Origin: Hyphomicrobiales bacterium
Lineage (GTDB): Bacteria > Pseudomonadota > Alphaproteobacteria > Rhizobiales > Xanthobacteraceae
DNA: 6,019 nt
Assembly: GCA_016201085.1 (NCBI GenBank)
Contig: JACQDO010000309.1
Coordinates: 1 to 6,019 of the forward strand
Direction of reading: 5' to 3'
Each line of letters opens with the position of its first letter. The first letter of the stretch is position 1. Of the stretch, positions 1-5,097 are shown piece after piece. Made by a program: the position numbers and the translations under genes. The notes beneath the pieces are model-generated. The model had not been told where the DNA came from. It saw only the letters and a list, made by a program, of their open reading frames with translations, and ran no database searches.

Positions 1-279
1 GATACGGCGGGCGACCGGGTTGTCGGCAGCAACAGCAAGCGATGCCGCCTTCTGCACCACGGGGGCCTTCGAATCCGGATGCGCCAGCACGAACCGCGCC
101 AACCGGTAAGCCAAAGTTGCCTTGCCGATGCCGGGTGGCCCGCCGATCAGCCAGGCATGCGGTATGCGGCCGCTCTTGTAGCTGTCGAGCAGCATTTGCT
201 CGGCTTCGGCGTGGCCGAACAGCGCCAACGTTTCGCGCGGGCGCAAGGTGTCGCGCTCGTCGCCGTCGTCCTCGCTCAT
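1..279 (-). CDS. holB: DNA polymerase III subunit delta', N-terminal 93 residues (runs off the left edge)
   Basis: This is the start of the clamp-loader delta' subunit, a cytoplasmic AAA+ family protein that helps load the sliding clamp during replication. Seen: after an acidic N-terminus come LFGH (about residues 20-23), HAWLI (41-45) and an intact P-loop GGPPGIGKAT (46-55), followed by LAYRLARFVL. This arrangement is typical of alphaproteobacterial delta' proteins. The frame is open to base 1, so the rest of the gene lies outside the window. The ATG at 279-277 overlaps the tmk stop in an ATGA, which fixes the start and implies translational coupling. The tmk-holB order is common in Alphaproteobacteria and supports the call. 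E. coli delta' has a degenerate P-loop, whereas this one looks capable of binding nucleotide. Another AAA+ clamp-loader subunit such as DnaX is the only real alternative, and it does not fit the context. Confidence 0.9.
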   Translation of the reverse strand, partial: MSEDDGDERDTLRPRETLALFGHAEAEQMLLDSYKSGRIPHAWLIGGPPGIGKATLAYRLARFVLAHPDSKAPVVQKAASLAVAADNPVARRI

Positions 280-941
280 GGCACGGCCTGCTCGGCGAGC
301 ATGGCCTGTTCCGGATGCAGCCGCTGCTTGACCACGTCCCAGATGCGATCGGCCACCACATCGCGCGGGGCGCGGCCGTCGACCATGATGATGCGCTTGG
401 GTTCTTTCGCCGCCAGTTCCTGATAGGCCTTGCGCAGCGCCTCGTGAAACTTGACGCCCTCGGCCTCGAAGCGGTCGACCGTGCCTTTGCCGCGCCGGTG
501 CTTGGCGCGCGCCAGGCCGACGGTGGCCGGCACGTCGAGAATGAAGGTGACATCGGGCCTGGCGGGACCGACCGTCACGCGCTCGAGACTGCGGATCACG
601 CGCGGATCGACCTGGCCGAGCGCGCCCTGATAGACGCGGGTCGAATCGATGAAGCGGTCGCAGATCACCCATTGGCCGGCCGCCAGCGCCGGCATGATGG
701 TCGAGCGCACGTGATCGTCGCGCGCGGCCGCGAACAAGATCGCCTCGGTCTCGGCGCCTAAAGGCTTGGCGATGCCGGAGAGCAAAATGTGGCGGATGAT
801 CTCGGCGCCGGTCGAGCCGCCCGGCTCGCGCGTGAGCACGACCTTCAGCCCCAGCGCCTTGAGCCGCTGCGCCAGCGTCGCCGCATGGGTGGACTTGCCG
901 CTGCCTTCGCCGCCTTCGAAGGTGATGAAATGTCCGCGCAT
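276..941 (-). CDS. tmk: Thymidylate kinase (dTMP kinase)
   Basis: This cytoplasmic enzyme phosphorylates dTMP to dTDP with ATP, on the route to dTTP. Seen in the 221-residue product: P-loop FEGGEGSGKST (8-18), the nucleotide-binding TREPGGST (37-44), DRFIDSTRVYQG (95-106) with the conserved DR pair and the Ser/Thr/Tyr of the dTMP site, and a basic LID-like stretch around RAKHRRGKG before DRFE. Length and motif order are normal for the family. The ATG at 941 was chosen because the P-loop then starts at residue 8, as usual, and AGGA lies four bases upstream. The frame stays open upstream to 1010 but that part carries no family sequence. It follows dacA after a 153-bp gap and overlaps holB by 4 bp. 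Whether tmk depends on read-through from dacA or has its own promoter in the gap cannot be told; I see no convincing promoter. Confidence 0.96.
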   Translation of the reverse strand: MRGHFITFEGGEGSGKSTHAATLAQRLKALGLKVVLTREPGGSTGAEIIRHILLSGIAKPLGAETEAILFAAARDDHVRSTIMPALAAGQWVICDRFIDSTRVYQGALGQVDPRVIRSLERVTVGPARPDVTFILDVPATVGLARAKHRRGKGTVDRFEAEGVKFHEALRKAYQELAAKEPKRIIMVDGRAPRDVVADRIWDVVKQRLHPEQAMLAEQAVP

Positions 942-999
942 CGAATCCTGTGTCAGCCGCCGTATCGCCCGCACCATACAGCACTTATCGAAGACGTGA

Positions 1000-1086
1000 A
1001 TGCCCGGCACCCACCTCCGCTCGCGATGCGAGCTACGGCGGGCTTCATAGTCCGCCGAAGCACGTCAGTGCGGCAAGCCCGGGCAT
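1000..1086. repeat. Multi-hairpin palindromic intergenic element (REP-like), apparently nested
   Basis: Seen: an outer inverted repeat ATGCCCGG (1000-1007) / CCGGGCAT (1079-1086) encloses three hairpins. These are GCTCGC/GCGAGC (1019-1024 / 1028-1033, loop GAT), GGCGGGC/GTCCGCC (1037-1043 / 1050-1056, 7 bp with one G-T pair, loop TTCATA) and GCAC/GTGC (1060-1063 / 1068-1071). The folded form would be a four-way, cloverleaf-like structure filling most of the gap between the dacA stop (1095) and the tmk start (941). The outer arms resemble a TGCCCGGGCTTG...CCGGGCATCCACG palindrome I recall as frequent between Bradyrhizobium-type genes, and the inside resembles another such repeat. It could attenuate transcription, stabilise mRNA ends or recruit proteins to DNA; none of this is shown here. 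It has no T-run, so it is not a standard terminator. Confidence 0.7.
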
Positions 1087-1094
1087 GAGGCAAT

Positions 1095-2369
1095 TCACAG
1101 CCGTTCGGCGCCGGCGCGGAACAGCGCGACCATCATCTCGGTCACGGCATCGAAGGCGCGCTGCGTCAGATTGCCCTTGCCGACGCTCTCGGCGGCCTTG
1201 AGCGGCATTTCCAGGATCACATTGTCGCTGCGCCAGACCTTGAGCATGCCGATCGGCTGGCCGGCCGCGATCGGCGCCGGCACCGGTCCCTTATAGACGA
1301 TGCGCGCGATCAGTCGCTCGGCGCCGGATTTAGGCAGCATCACCTTGACTTCGTTGCCCGCCACCAGTTGCACGCGACCGCTGGCGCCGCCATAGACCTT
1401 GGCCGCGCCGATGATCTGCCCTTCCGCGAACAGCGCACGCGGTTCGAAATTGCGGAAGCCCCATTCCAGCAGTTTCTTGCCTTCGTCGGCGCGCTCCTTG
1501 GCGGTTTTCAGGCCGTTGACCACCGCGACCAGCCGCAGGCCATGCTGCGTCGCCGAGCCGACCAGGCCGTAACCCGCATCTTTGGTGAAGCCGGTCTTCA
1601 AGCCATCGGCGCCCTCCAGCGTGCCGAGCAGCGGATTGCGGTTCTGCTGGCGGATCTTGTTCCAGGTGAATTCGCGCTCGCCGTAGATTTTATAGCTTTC
1701 CGGATAATTGCGGATGATATGGCGCGCCAAAATCGACAGCTCGCGCGTGGTCACCTTGGTGCCGGGATCGGGCAGCCCGTTCGAATTGGTGAACACCGAT
1801 TTCTGCAAGCCGATCTCGCGCGCACGCTGCGTCATCTTGGCGGCGAATTCGGCCTCGCTGCCGGCAATTCCTTCGGCCAGCACGATGCAGGCATCGTTGG
1901 CGGACTGGATGATGACCCCATGCAGCAGATCGTCGACGCTGACCTTACTGTTGAGCGAGGCAAACATCGTGGAGCCATGCGAGGGCGCGCCGCCCTTGCG
2001 CCAGGCATTCTCGCTCACCATGAATTCGTCGGTGAGATTGAGGCGGCCTTGTTTCAGTTCGTTGAAGACGTATTCGGCCGTCATCAGCTTGGCGAGGCTG
2101 GCCGGAAAGATCAGCTGGTCGGCATCGCGCTCGAACAGCACGGCGCCATATTGCGCTTCGATCAGGATGGCGTGCAGCGCGCCGATCGCCGGCTCATCTT
2201 TTTTCGAGGCGTCCTTCTTTGCCGCAAGTCCCGAGGAAGGTCCTTTTTTCGCCGCCAGACCCGAGCCGGGCCGATGCGCCGGCGTGGCGGCGTAGGTGAT
2301 GGCGCCGAGACCGACCACCAAGGCCGCCGCAACCAGCGATCGCCCGATATGAGATTTCGCAAACGTCAT
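1095..2369 (-). CDS. dacA: D-alanyl-D-alanine carboxypeptidase, DacA/PBP5-6 type
   Basis: This penicillin-binding protein removes the terminal D-Ala from peptidoglycan stem pentapeptides in the periplasm. Seen in the 424-residue product: a signal peptide with hydrophobic core LVAAALVVGLGAI (12-24), probably cleaved after YAA or TPA (about 28-31). All three active-site motifs of the family are present: SLAK (91-94, nucleophile Ser91), SAN (156-158) and KTG (258-260). They are followed by a beta-rich C-terminal domain of PBP5 type (about 290-385) and a C-terminal amphipathic stretch (VTEMMVALFRAG) suited to peripheral membrane anchoring. A low-complexity linker at 35-60 contains SGLAAKK twice. 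The ATG at 2369 gives a normal signal peptide; its ribosome site is weak (GAGAG about ten bases upstream). It lies 43 bp after rlpA in the same orientation. The symbol is given by family; several paralogues are usual, so dacC or dacF would be equally possible names. Confidence 0.95.
   Translation of the reverse strand: MTFAKSHIGRSLVAAALVVGLGAITYAATPAHRPGSGLAAKKGPSSGLAAKKDASKKDEPAIGALHAILIEAQYGAVLFERDADQLIFPASLAKLMTAEYVFNELKQGRLNLTDEFMVSENAWRKGGAPSHGSTMFASLNSKVSVDDLLHGVIIQSANDACIVLAEGIAGSEAEFAAKMTQRAREIGLQKSVFTNSNGLPDPGTKVTTRELSILARHIIRNYPESYKIYGEREFTWNKIRQQNRNPLLGTLEGADGLKTGFTKDAGYGLVGSATQHGLRLVAVVNGLKTAKERADEGKKLLEWGFRNFEPRALFAEGQIIGAAKVYGGASGRVQLVAGNEVKVMLPKSGAERLIARIVYKGPVPAPIAAGQPIGMLKVWRSDNVILEMPLKAAESVGKGNLTQRAFDAVTEMMVALFRAGAERL
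2214..2265 (-). repeat. Two-copy 30-bp-period repeat coding the SGLAAKK linker of the carboxypeptidase
   Basis: Bases 2214-2235 and 2244-2265 are imperfect direct copies in phase with the dacA frame. Each encodes SGLAAKK, at residues 36-42 and 46-52. The copies differ at several, often silent, positions, so the duplication is not recent. It lengthens the basic, flexible linker between the signal peptide and the catalytic domain. Confidence 0.6.
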
Positions 2370-2412
2370 TCGTCAAAGCTCTCGTGGCGGCGCTGTGACG
2401 GAGAATTGCGGC

Positions 2413-3342
2413 TCAGTAAAGGCCGCGGCCGCTCATGAATCCCGCCGAGCTATCATAGCGCGCCGGGGCATAGGCCGAAACCGGCGAAACCGAAGCCTCC
2501 ACCGCCGTGCGCGGCGCACGGGCGGCAAATTGCGGCGCCGGCGGGCGTACTGTGGTTGCCGCCAGTTCCACGGTCGGAGCGCGCGGCGCCGTTTGCTCCG
2601 GCTCCTCGCTGGCGCCCTCACCCAGCCGATAGGGCCGGTCGCGCGGCGCCGGCACTTGTAGCGACGAATATTGCGTCATCGGGCGGTTATCGAAATAAGC
2701 CGGCACGAACGGCTTATTGGAGGCGACCTGTACGGGTGCCGCAGCCATCGGCGTCGCTTCGCGCAGTGTGGCCATCAGCTTGCGGTCGTCGGAGCCCTGC
2801 AGCGGTGCGCGGCCGACATAGTCGACCTTCACCTTGGCGAGGCCGTGGCCGTGGAACCCCAGGAGCTTGGCGGTCTGCGACGACAGATCGATGATGCGTC
2901 CGCCGACATAGGGTCCGCGATCGTTAACGCGCACCACGATCGAACGGCGGTTGACCAGATTGGTGACCCGCACATAGGAAGGCAATGGCAGCGTCGGATG
3001 TGCGGCCGAGATCGAATTCATGTCGAAGATTTCGCCGTTGGCGGTGTAGCGGCCATGGAAGTCGCTGCCGTAAAACGAGGCCATGCCGACGGCGCTGTAG
3101 TTGATGTCCTCCTGCGGCACGTATTCGCGGCCACCGATGACATAGGGCTTGCCGACGCGGTAGACGCCGCCGCCTTTCGGCACCGGAGCGCCCGGCTCGA
3201 CCACGCGCGCGCTGGATGAGACGCCGTATTTGGGGTCGATCCTACCGCCGCCGGAGCATGCGGCGAGCGCCAGGCAGCAGCCAACCAGCGCCAAACGATG
3301 CGCAAGGCGGCCAAATCCGCGGGTGCCCCCGATTCCGCCCAT
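2413..3342 (-). CDS. rlpA: RlpA-family septal ring lytic transglycosylase (lipoprotein, no SPOR domain)
   Basis: RlpA proteins cleave peptidoglycan strands lacking stem peptides, at the division septum. Seen in the 309-residue product: a lipoprotein signal peptide with basic n-region, core LALVGCCLALAAC and lipobox LAAC, lipidated at Cys29. The double-psi beta-barrel domain (about 86-160) has GMASFYGSDFHGR, TANGE and VNDRGPY. Glu104, His115 and Asp141 match in spacing the functionally important E120, H131 and D157 as I remember them for Pseudomonas RlpA. The last ~100 residues are Pro/Ala-rich and end in SGRGLY; there is no SPOR domain, unlike E. coli RlpA. The ATG at 3342 was chosen because it gives a compact signal peptide. 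A longer frame begins at a GTG at 3444, but its extra 34 residues do not look like an n-region. It probably heads the operon with dacA 43 bp downstream; the carboxypeptidase may provide modified substrate for the same septal wall. Confidence 0.92.
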   Translation of the reverse strand: MGGIGGTRGFGRLAHRLALVGCCLALAACSGGGRIDPKYGVSSSARVVEPGAPVPKGGGVYRVGKPYVIGGREYVPQEDINYSAVGMASFYGSDFHGRYTANGEIFDMNSISAAHPTLPLPSYVRVTNLVNRRSIVVRVNDRGPYVGGRIIDLSSQTAKLLGFHGHGLAKVKVDYVGRAPLQGSDDRKLMATLREATPMAAAPVQVASNKPFVPAYFDNRPMTQYSSLQVPAPRDRPYRLGEGASEEPEQTAPRAPTVELAATTVRPPAPQFAARAPRTAVEASVSPVSAYAPARYDSSAGFMSGRGLY

Positions 3343-3373
3343 CCCGCCAATGATCCCCAATTGCGCTGGTGCT

Positions 3374-3402
3374 AGAATAAACCCGAACGGCCCTGACGGG
3401 AA
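3374..3402 (-). promoter_or_regulatory. Possible promoter of the rlpA-dacA-tmk-holB unit
   Basis: On the minus strand TATTCT (3379-3374) resembles a -10 box (4 of 6 consensus bases). TTCCCG (3402-3397), 17 bp upstream, is a poor -35 box (3 of 6). Transcription would begin about 25 bases before the ATG at 3342, which agrees with that start choice and would exclude the GTG at 3444. The match is weak and may be chance. Confidence 0.25.
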
Positions 3403-3491
3403 CCGGCCCGCATGGGTGTGGTAAACGATTGGTTCCACTGCCACATTTGGCTACCGTTTCACCGGCCTGCGGCCCCGGAATAGCCAAGCTA

Positions 3492-3521
3492 TTGCCCGCT
3501 TGCAAGTGCGGCCTCTATCAA
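3492..3521 (+). promoter_or_regulatory. Possible promoter of the tRNA-Ser gene
   Basis: TTGCCC (3492-3497) and TATCAA (3516-3521) each match the sigma-70 consensus at four of six positions, with an 18-bp spacer. Initiation would fall near 3528, leaving a 5' leader of about 20 bases for RNase P to remove. A promoter is needed here because both neighbouring genes run the other way, but this exact site is a guess. Confidence 0.3.
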
Positions 3522-3547
3522 GCAAGGGACTAGCAGACTGATGCTAA

Positions 3548-3637
3548 GGAAGGGTGGCCGAGCGGTTTAAGGCACCGGTCTTGAAAACCGGCGTACCCGC
3601 AAGGGTACCGTGAGTTCGAATCTCACCCCTTCCGCCA
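3548..3637 (+). tRNA. tRNA-Ser, anticodon UGA
   Basis: A complete class II tRNA that decodes UCA and, by wobble, other UCN codons. Seen: acceptor stem GGAAGGG (3548-3554) / CCCTTCC (3627-3633), discriminator G at 3634 and an encoded CCA (3635-3637). The anticodon stem CCGGT/ACCGG (3575-3579 / 3587-3591) encloses loop CTTGAAA with anticodon TGA at 3582-3584. The long variable arm GTACCC/GGGTAC (3593-3598 / 3603-3608) is diagnostic of tRNA-Ser. The T arm is GTGAG/CTCAC (3610-3614 / 3622-3626) around TTCGAAT. All stems pair without mismatch. It is transcribed against both flanking protein genes, so it is a single-gene unit. No integrase or att-like duplication of its 3' end is visible. Confidence 0.98.
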
Positions 3638-3716
3638 GCCTTCACTGCTCCGCAGCTTCGTCTGGCAAACCACCCTCGTACGAAGGCTGCCCGTCGAAGC
3701 TTTAGCGAAGACGGGC
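3637..3716. repeat. Composite palindromic element after the tRNA
   Basis: An outer inverted repeat AGCCTTC (3637-3643) / GAAGGCT (3682-3688) starts on the last base of the tRNA CCA. It is followed directly by a second palindrome, GCCCGTC (3689-3695) / GACGGGC (3710-3716). GCCCGTCGAAGC (3689-3700) matches GTCCGCCGAAGC of the dacA-tmk element (1050-1061) at 10 of 12 bases, both differences being C/T changes. This suggests the two places carry relatives of one dispersed repeat family, as I recall from Bradyrhizobium-type genomes. It fills the whole space between the tRNA and the stop of the converging gene. Confidence 0.6.
3689..3716. terminator. Hairpin between convergent tRNA-Ser and the Cys-rich gene
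   Basis: GCCCGTC/GACGGGC forms a 7-bp GC-rich stem, with GC/GC re-pairing inside (3699-3700 / 3705-3706) around a TTTA loop. It sits two bases beyond the leftward gene's stop (3719-3721) and 51 bases beyond the tRNA. The position suits a bidirectional terminator, but neither side has a proper T-run, so it may act only as an RNA end-stabiliser. Confidence 0.4.
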
Positions 3717-3718
3717 GT

Positions 3719-4069
3719 CTATTCCCAGAAAAATTCGATCGGCAGCAGCGGCCCGCCGCTCGTGCGGCATTGGCGCTGGCAATAGCGGTCGCATTTGTCG
3801 GTGAGCTTCAGGCACTGGCCCTGCGCATCGCGCTCCAGGCAGCCGGCCATGCCCCAGGCGCAATAGGAGCCGCATTCGCTCCAGCAGGCGCCCGACGCCC
3901 ACACCGCTTGCGCCCGCTCGCTGCGCGGGAACGGCAATTCCTGCCCCGGCGTGGAATAGCGCCAAATTTTGACGCCCGCAGCCTTGCCCTCGCCGGCCGT
4001 GGCCGGGCCGCCGAATGGCAATGCAATAATGCTCAGCAGCAGCGCAAGCAGGATCAGCCAAGGTTTCAT
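3719..4069 (-). CDS. Small exported protein with eight symmetrically spaced cysteines, family not recognised
   Basis: I do not recognise this 116-residue protein. Seen: an N-terminal signal peptide MKPWLILLALLLSIIALPF, with likely cleavage after PATA (about residue 25), then a short polar region. A cysteine-rich segment follows, from about residue 61 (GACWSECGSYC) to residue 98 (CDRYCQRQC), and a hydrophobic end LLPIEFFWE. The eight cysteines have spacings 3-3-6-8-6-3-3, which read the same in both directions. The paired CX3CX3C runs would suit two antiparallel helices joined by disulfides in the periplasm, or a metal site; that is inference. The ATG at 4069 was chosen because it starts the signal peptide. 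A TTG at 4123 would add 18 basic residues and overlaps the candidate -35 box. It is convergent with tRNA-Ser and divergent from the hydroxylase gene. Composition and codon use match the neighbours. Confidence 0.8.
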   Translation of the reverse strand: MKPWLILLALLLSIIALPFGGPATAGEGKAAGVKIWRYSTPGQELPFPRSERAQAVWASGACWSECGSYCAWGMAGCLERDAQGQCLKLTDKCDRYCQRQCRTSGGPLLPIEFFWE

Positions 4070-4093
4070 GGGTGTTTCCCGTGTCCGGCCGGT

Positions 4094-4123
4094 ACGATAG
4101 CGCCGTCCGGGCCGGAACGCCAA
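4094..4123 (-). promoter_or_regulatory. Possible promoter of the Cys-rich protein gene
   Basis: On the minus strand TTGGCG (4123-4118) and TATCGT (4099-4094) each match sigma-70 boxes at four of six bases, with an 18-bp spacer. Transcription would start near 4087, about 18 bases before the ATG at 4069. It lies in the 134-bp divergent gap, where I see no comparable promoter for the rightward gene. Confidence 0.35.
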
Positions 4124-4203
4124 TGGGGTAAGGGCACGGAACTTCCACCCGGTACCGCCGGTTGCTAGTGTCGCAAACCGGTCGCCTGGGGGCTTTTTGA
4201 TTG

Positions 4204-5046
4204 ATGGAGCACATGGTGAGTAGCCTCGCCGAGCAACAAGCCAAAGCCGCTCACGAGCAAAGCCCCAGCCAGCGTTTCGGCACCGAGGGCATCAAACCGA
4301 TGGCGCGGGCAAGCTTCGTCACCCGCCTGTTCATGCGCGTGGTGGCCTTCGTCGAACGGCTCAATCTCAACCACAGCAAGGTCGGCAACCCGCCGATCTA
4401 TGACAACGCGGTGTTTCCCTGGACCAAGGAAATCGAGCATGACTGGCGCGCCATCCGCGCCGAGCTCGACCGCGTGCTGACGCGCAAAGACGACCTGCCC
4501 GGCTTCCATGAGCTGTCGAGCGACGTCGCTACCATCAGCCAGGACCGCGGCTGGAAGACGTTCCTGCTCGCCGGTTATGGTTTCAAGTCGGAAGCCAACA
4601 TCAAGGCCTGCCCGGAAACTTGGCGCATCTGTCAGAAAATCCCCGGCCTGATCACCGTGATGTTCTCGATCCTGGAGCCGGGCAAGCATCTGCCCGCCCA
4701 TCGCGGGCCCTATAACGGCGTGCTGCGCGTGCATCTCGGCCTGATCGTACCGGAGCCGCGCGAACAGCTCGGCATCCGCGTCGAGAACGAGGTCTATCGT
4801 TGGCGCGAAGGCGAAGCGGTGGTGTTCGACGATGCCTATGAGCACGAAGCCTGGAACAAGACGCCGCACACGCGCGTGGTGCTGTTCGTCGATTTCATGA
4901 AGCCGCTGCGCTTTCCCGCCAATTTCCTCAATTGGCTGCTGCTCAATCTCGCCGTGTTCACGCCCTTCATCCGCGAGGGTATGGACAACCAAAAGGCCTG
5001 GGAGAAGAAGTTCTACCAAGAGGCCGAGGCGCTGCGGAATTCATAA
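4204..5046 (+). CDS. Aspartyl/asparaginyl beta-hydroxylase-family Fe(II)/2-oxoglutarate oxygenase, possibly LpxO-like
   Basis: The family uses Fe(II), O2 and 2-oxoglutarate to hydroxylate its substrate. Bacterial members include LpxO, which hydroxylates a lipid A acyl chain at the inner membrane. Seen in the 280-residue product: HRGPYNGVLRVHLGL (166-180), FDDAYEHEAWN (208-218) and TRVVLFVDF (223-231). Aligned with human AspH, His166 and His214 match iron ligands H679 and H725, Arg224 matches the 2-oxoglutarate-binding R735, and Gly168 sits where most such oxygenases have a ligand Asp. The predicted iron site is therefore the His-His type without carboxylate. An amphipathic stretch near 37-55 and a hydrophobic stretch FLNWLLLNLAVFTPFI (241-256) suggest membrane association. 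The start is uncertain: ATG 4204 has GGGGG 11 bases upstream, while ATG 4213 and a TTG at 4201 are alternatives. The substrate cannot be told from sequence, so no symbol is given. Confidence 0.88.
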   Translation: MEHMVSSLAEQQAKAAHEQSPSQRFGTEGIKPMARASFVTRLFMRVVAFVERLNLNHSKVGNPPIYDNAVFPWTKEIEHDWRAIRAELDRVLTRKDDLPGFHELSSDVATISQDRGWKTFLLAGYGFKSEANIKACPETWRICQKIPGLITVMFSILEPGKHLPAHRGPYNGVLRVHLGLIVPEPREQLGIRVENEVYRWREGEAVVFDDAYEHEAWNKTPHTRVVLFVDFMKPLRFPANFLNWLLLNLAVFTPFIREGMDNQKAWEKKFYQEAEALRNS

Positions 5047-5061
5047 ACCGAAAGTAAGCGG

Positions 5062-5090
5062 CCCCGGATGTCGCTTAGGCGCATCCGGGG
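5062..5090. terminator. Strong hairpin between convergent genes (terminator and/or REP-like)
   Basis: CCCCGGATG (5062-5070) pairs perfectly with CATCCGGGG (5082-5090), a 9-bp stem. After a bulged T, CGC/GCG (5072-5074 / 5079-5081) extends it around a TTAG loop. It lies 15 bases after the hydroxylase stop and 7 bases beyond the stop of the opposing gene, the right place for a shared terminator. There is no clean T-run. CCCGGAT...ATCCGGG hairpins also occur as dispersed repeats in Bradyrhizobium-like genomes, as I recall. Confidence 0.6.
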
Positions 5091-5097
5091 GTGTTCG

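Noticed and set aside
42..761. 239-codon plus-strand frame opposite holB and tmk
   Set aside because: Arginine- and alanine-rich shadow of tmk, whose P-loop and DR motifs are clear on the minus strand.
1000..1086. A tRNA or riboswitch reading of the cloverleaf-like palindrome
   Set aside because: It lacks T-loop, anticodon-loop and CCA features, and its stems do not match a riboswitch class I know; a nested intergenic repeat explains it better.
1368..2438. Open frame of 356 codons on the plus strand opposite the carboxypeptidase gene
   Set aside because: It mirrors the codon bias of a GC-rich gene on the other strand, has no family-like sequence, and covers all active-site motifs of dacA in antisense.
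3548..3637. tRNA-Ser as integration site of a genomic island
   Set aside because: No integrase, no repeated copy of the tRNA 3' end and no change of base composition is visible within the window.
4070..4203. Operator or regulator site in the divergent gap (GC-rich CCGGTAC words at about 4089 and 4150)
   Set aside because: The words are short, GC-rich and not arranged as a clear dyad; chance is a sufficient explanation.
3702..4244. 180-codon minus-strand frame overlapping the Cys-rich gene in another phase
   Set aside because: It has no signal peptide or recognisable domain and runs into the divergent promoter region and the start of the hydroxylase gene; the alternative frame has a clean signal peptide and patterned cysteines.
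4165..5019. Open frame of 284 codons on the minus strand opposite the hydroxylase gene
   Set aside because: The plus strand encodes a clear oxygenase with all key residues; the antisense frame is His/Arg/Glu-rich shadow sequence with no recognisable motif.
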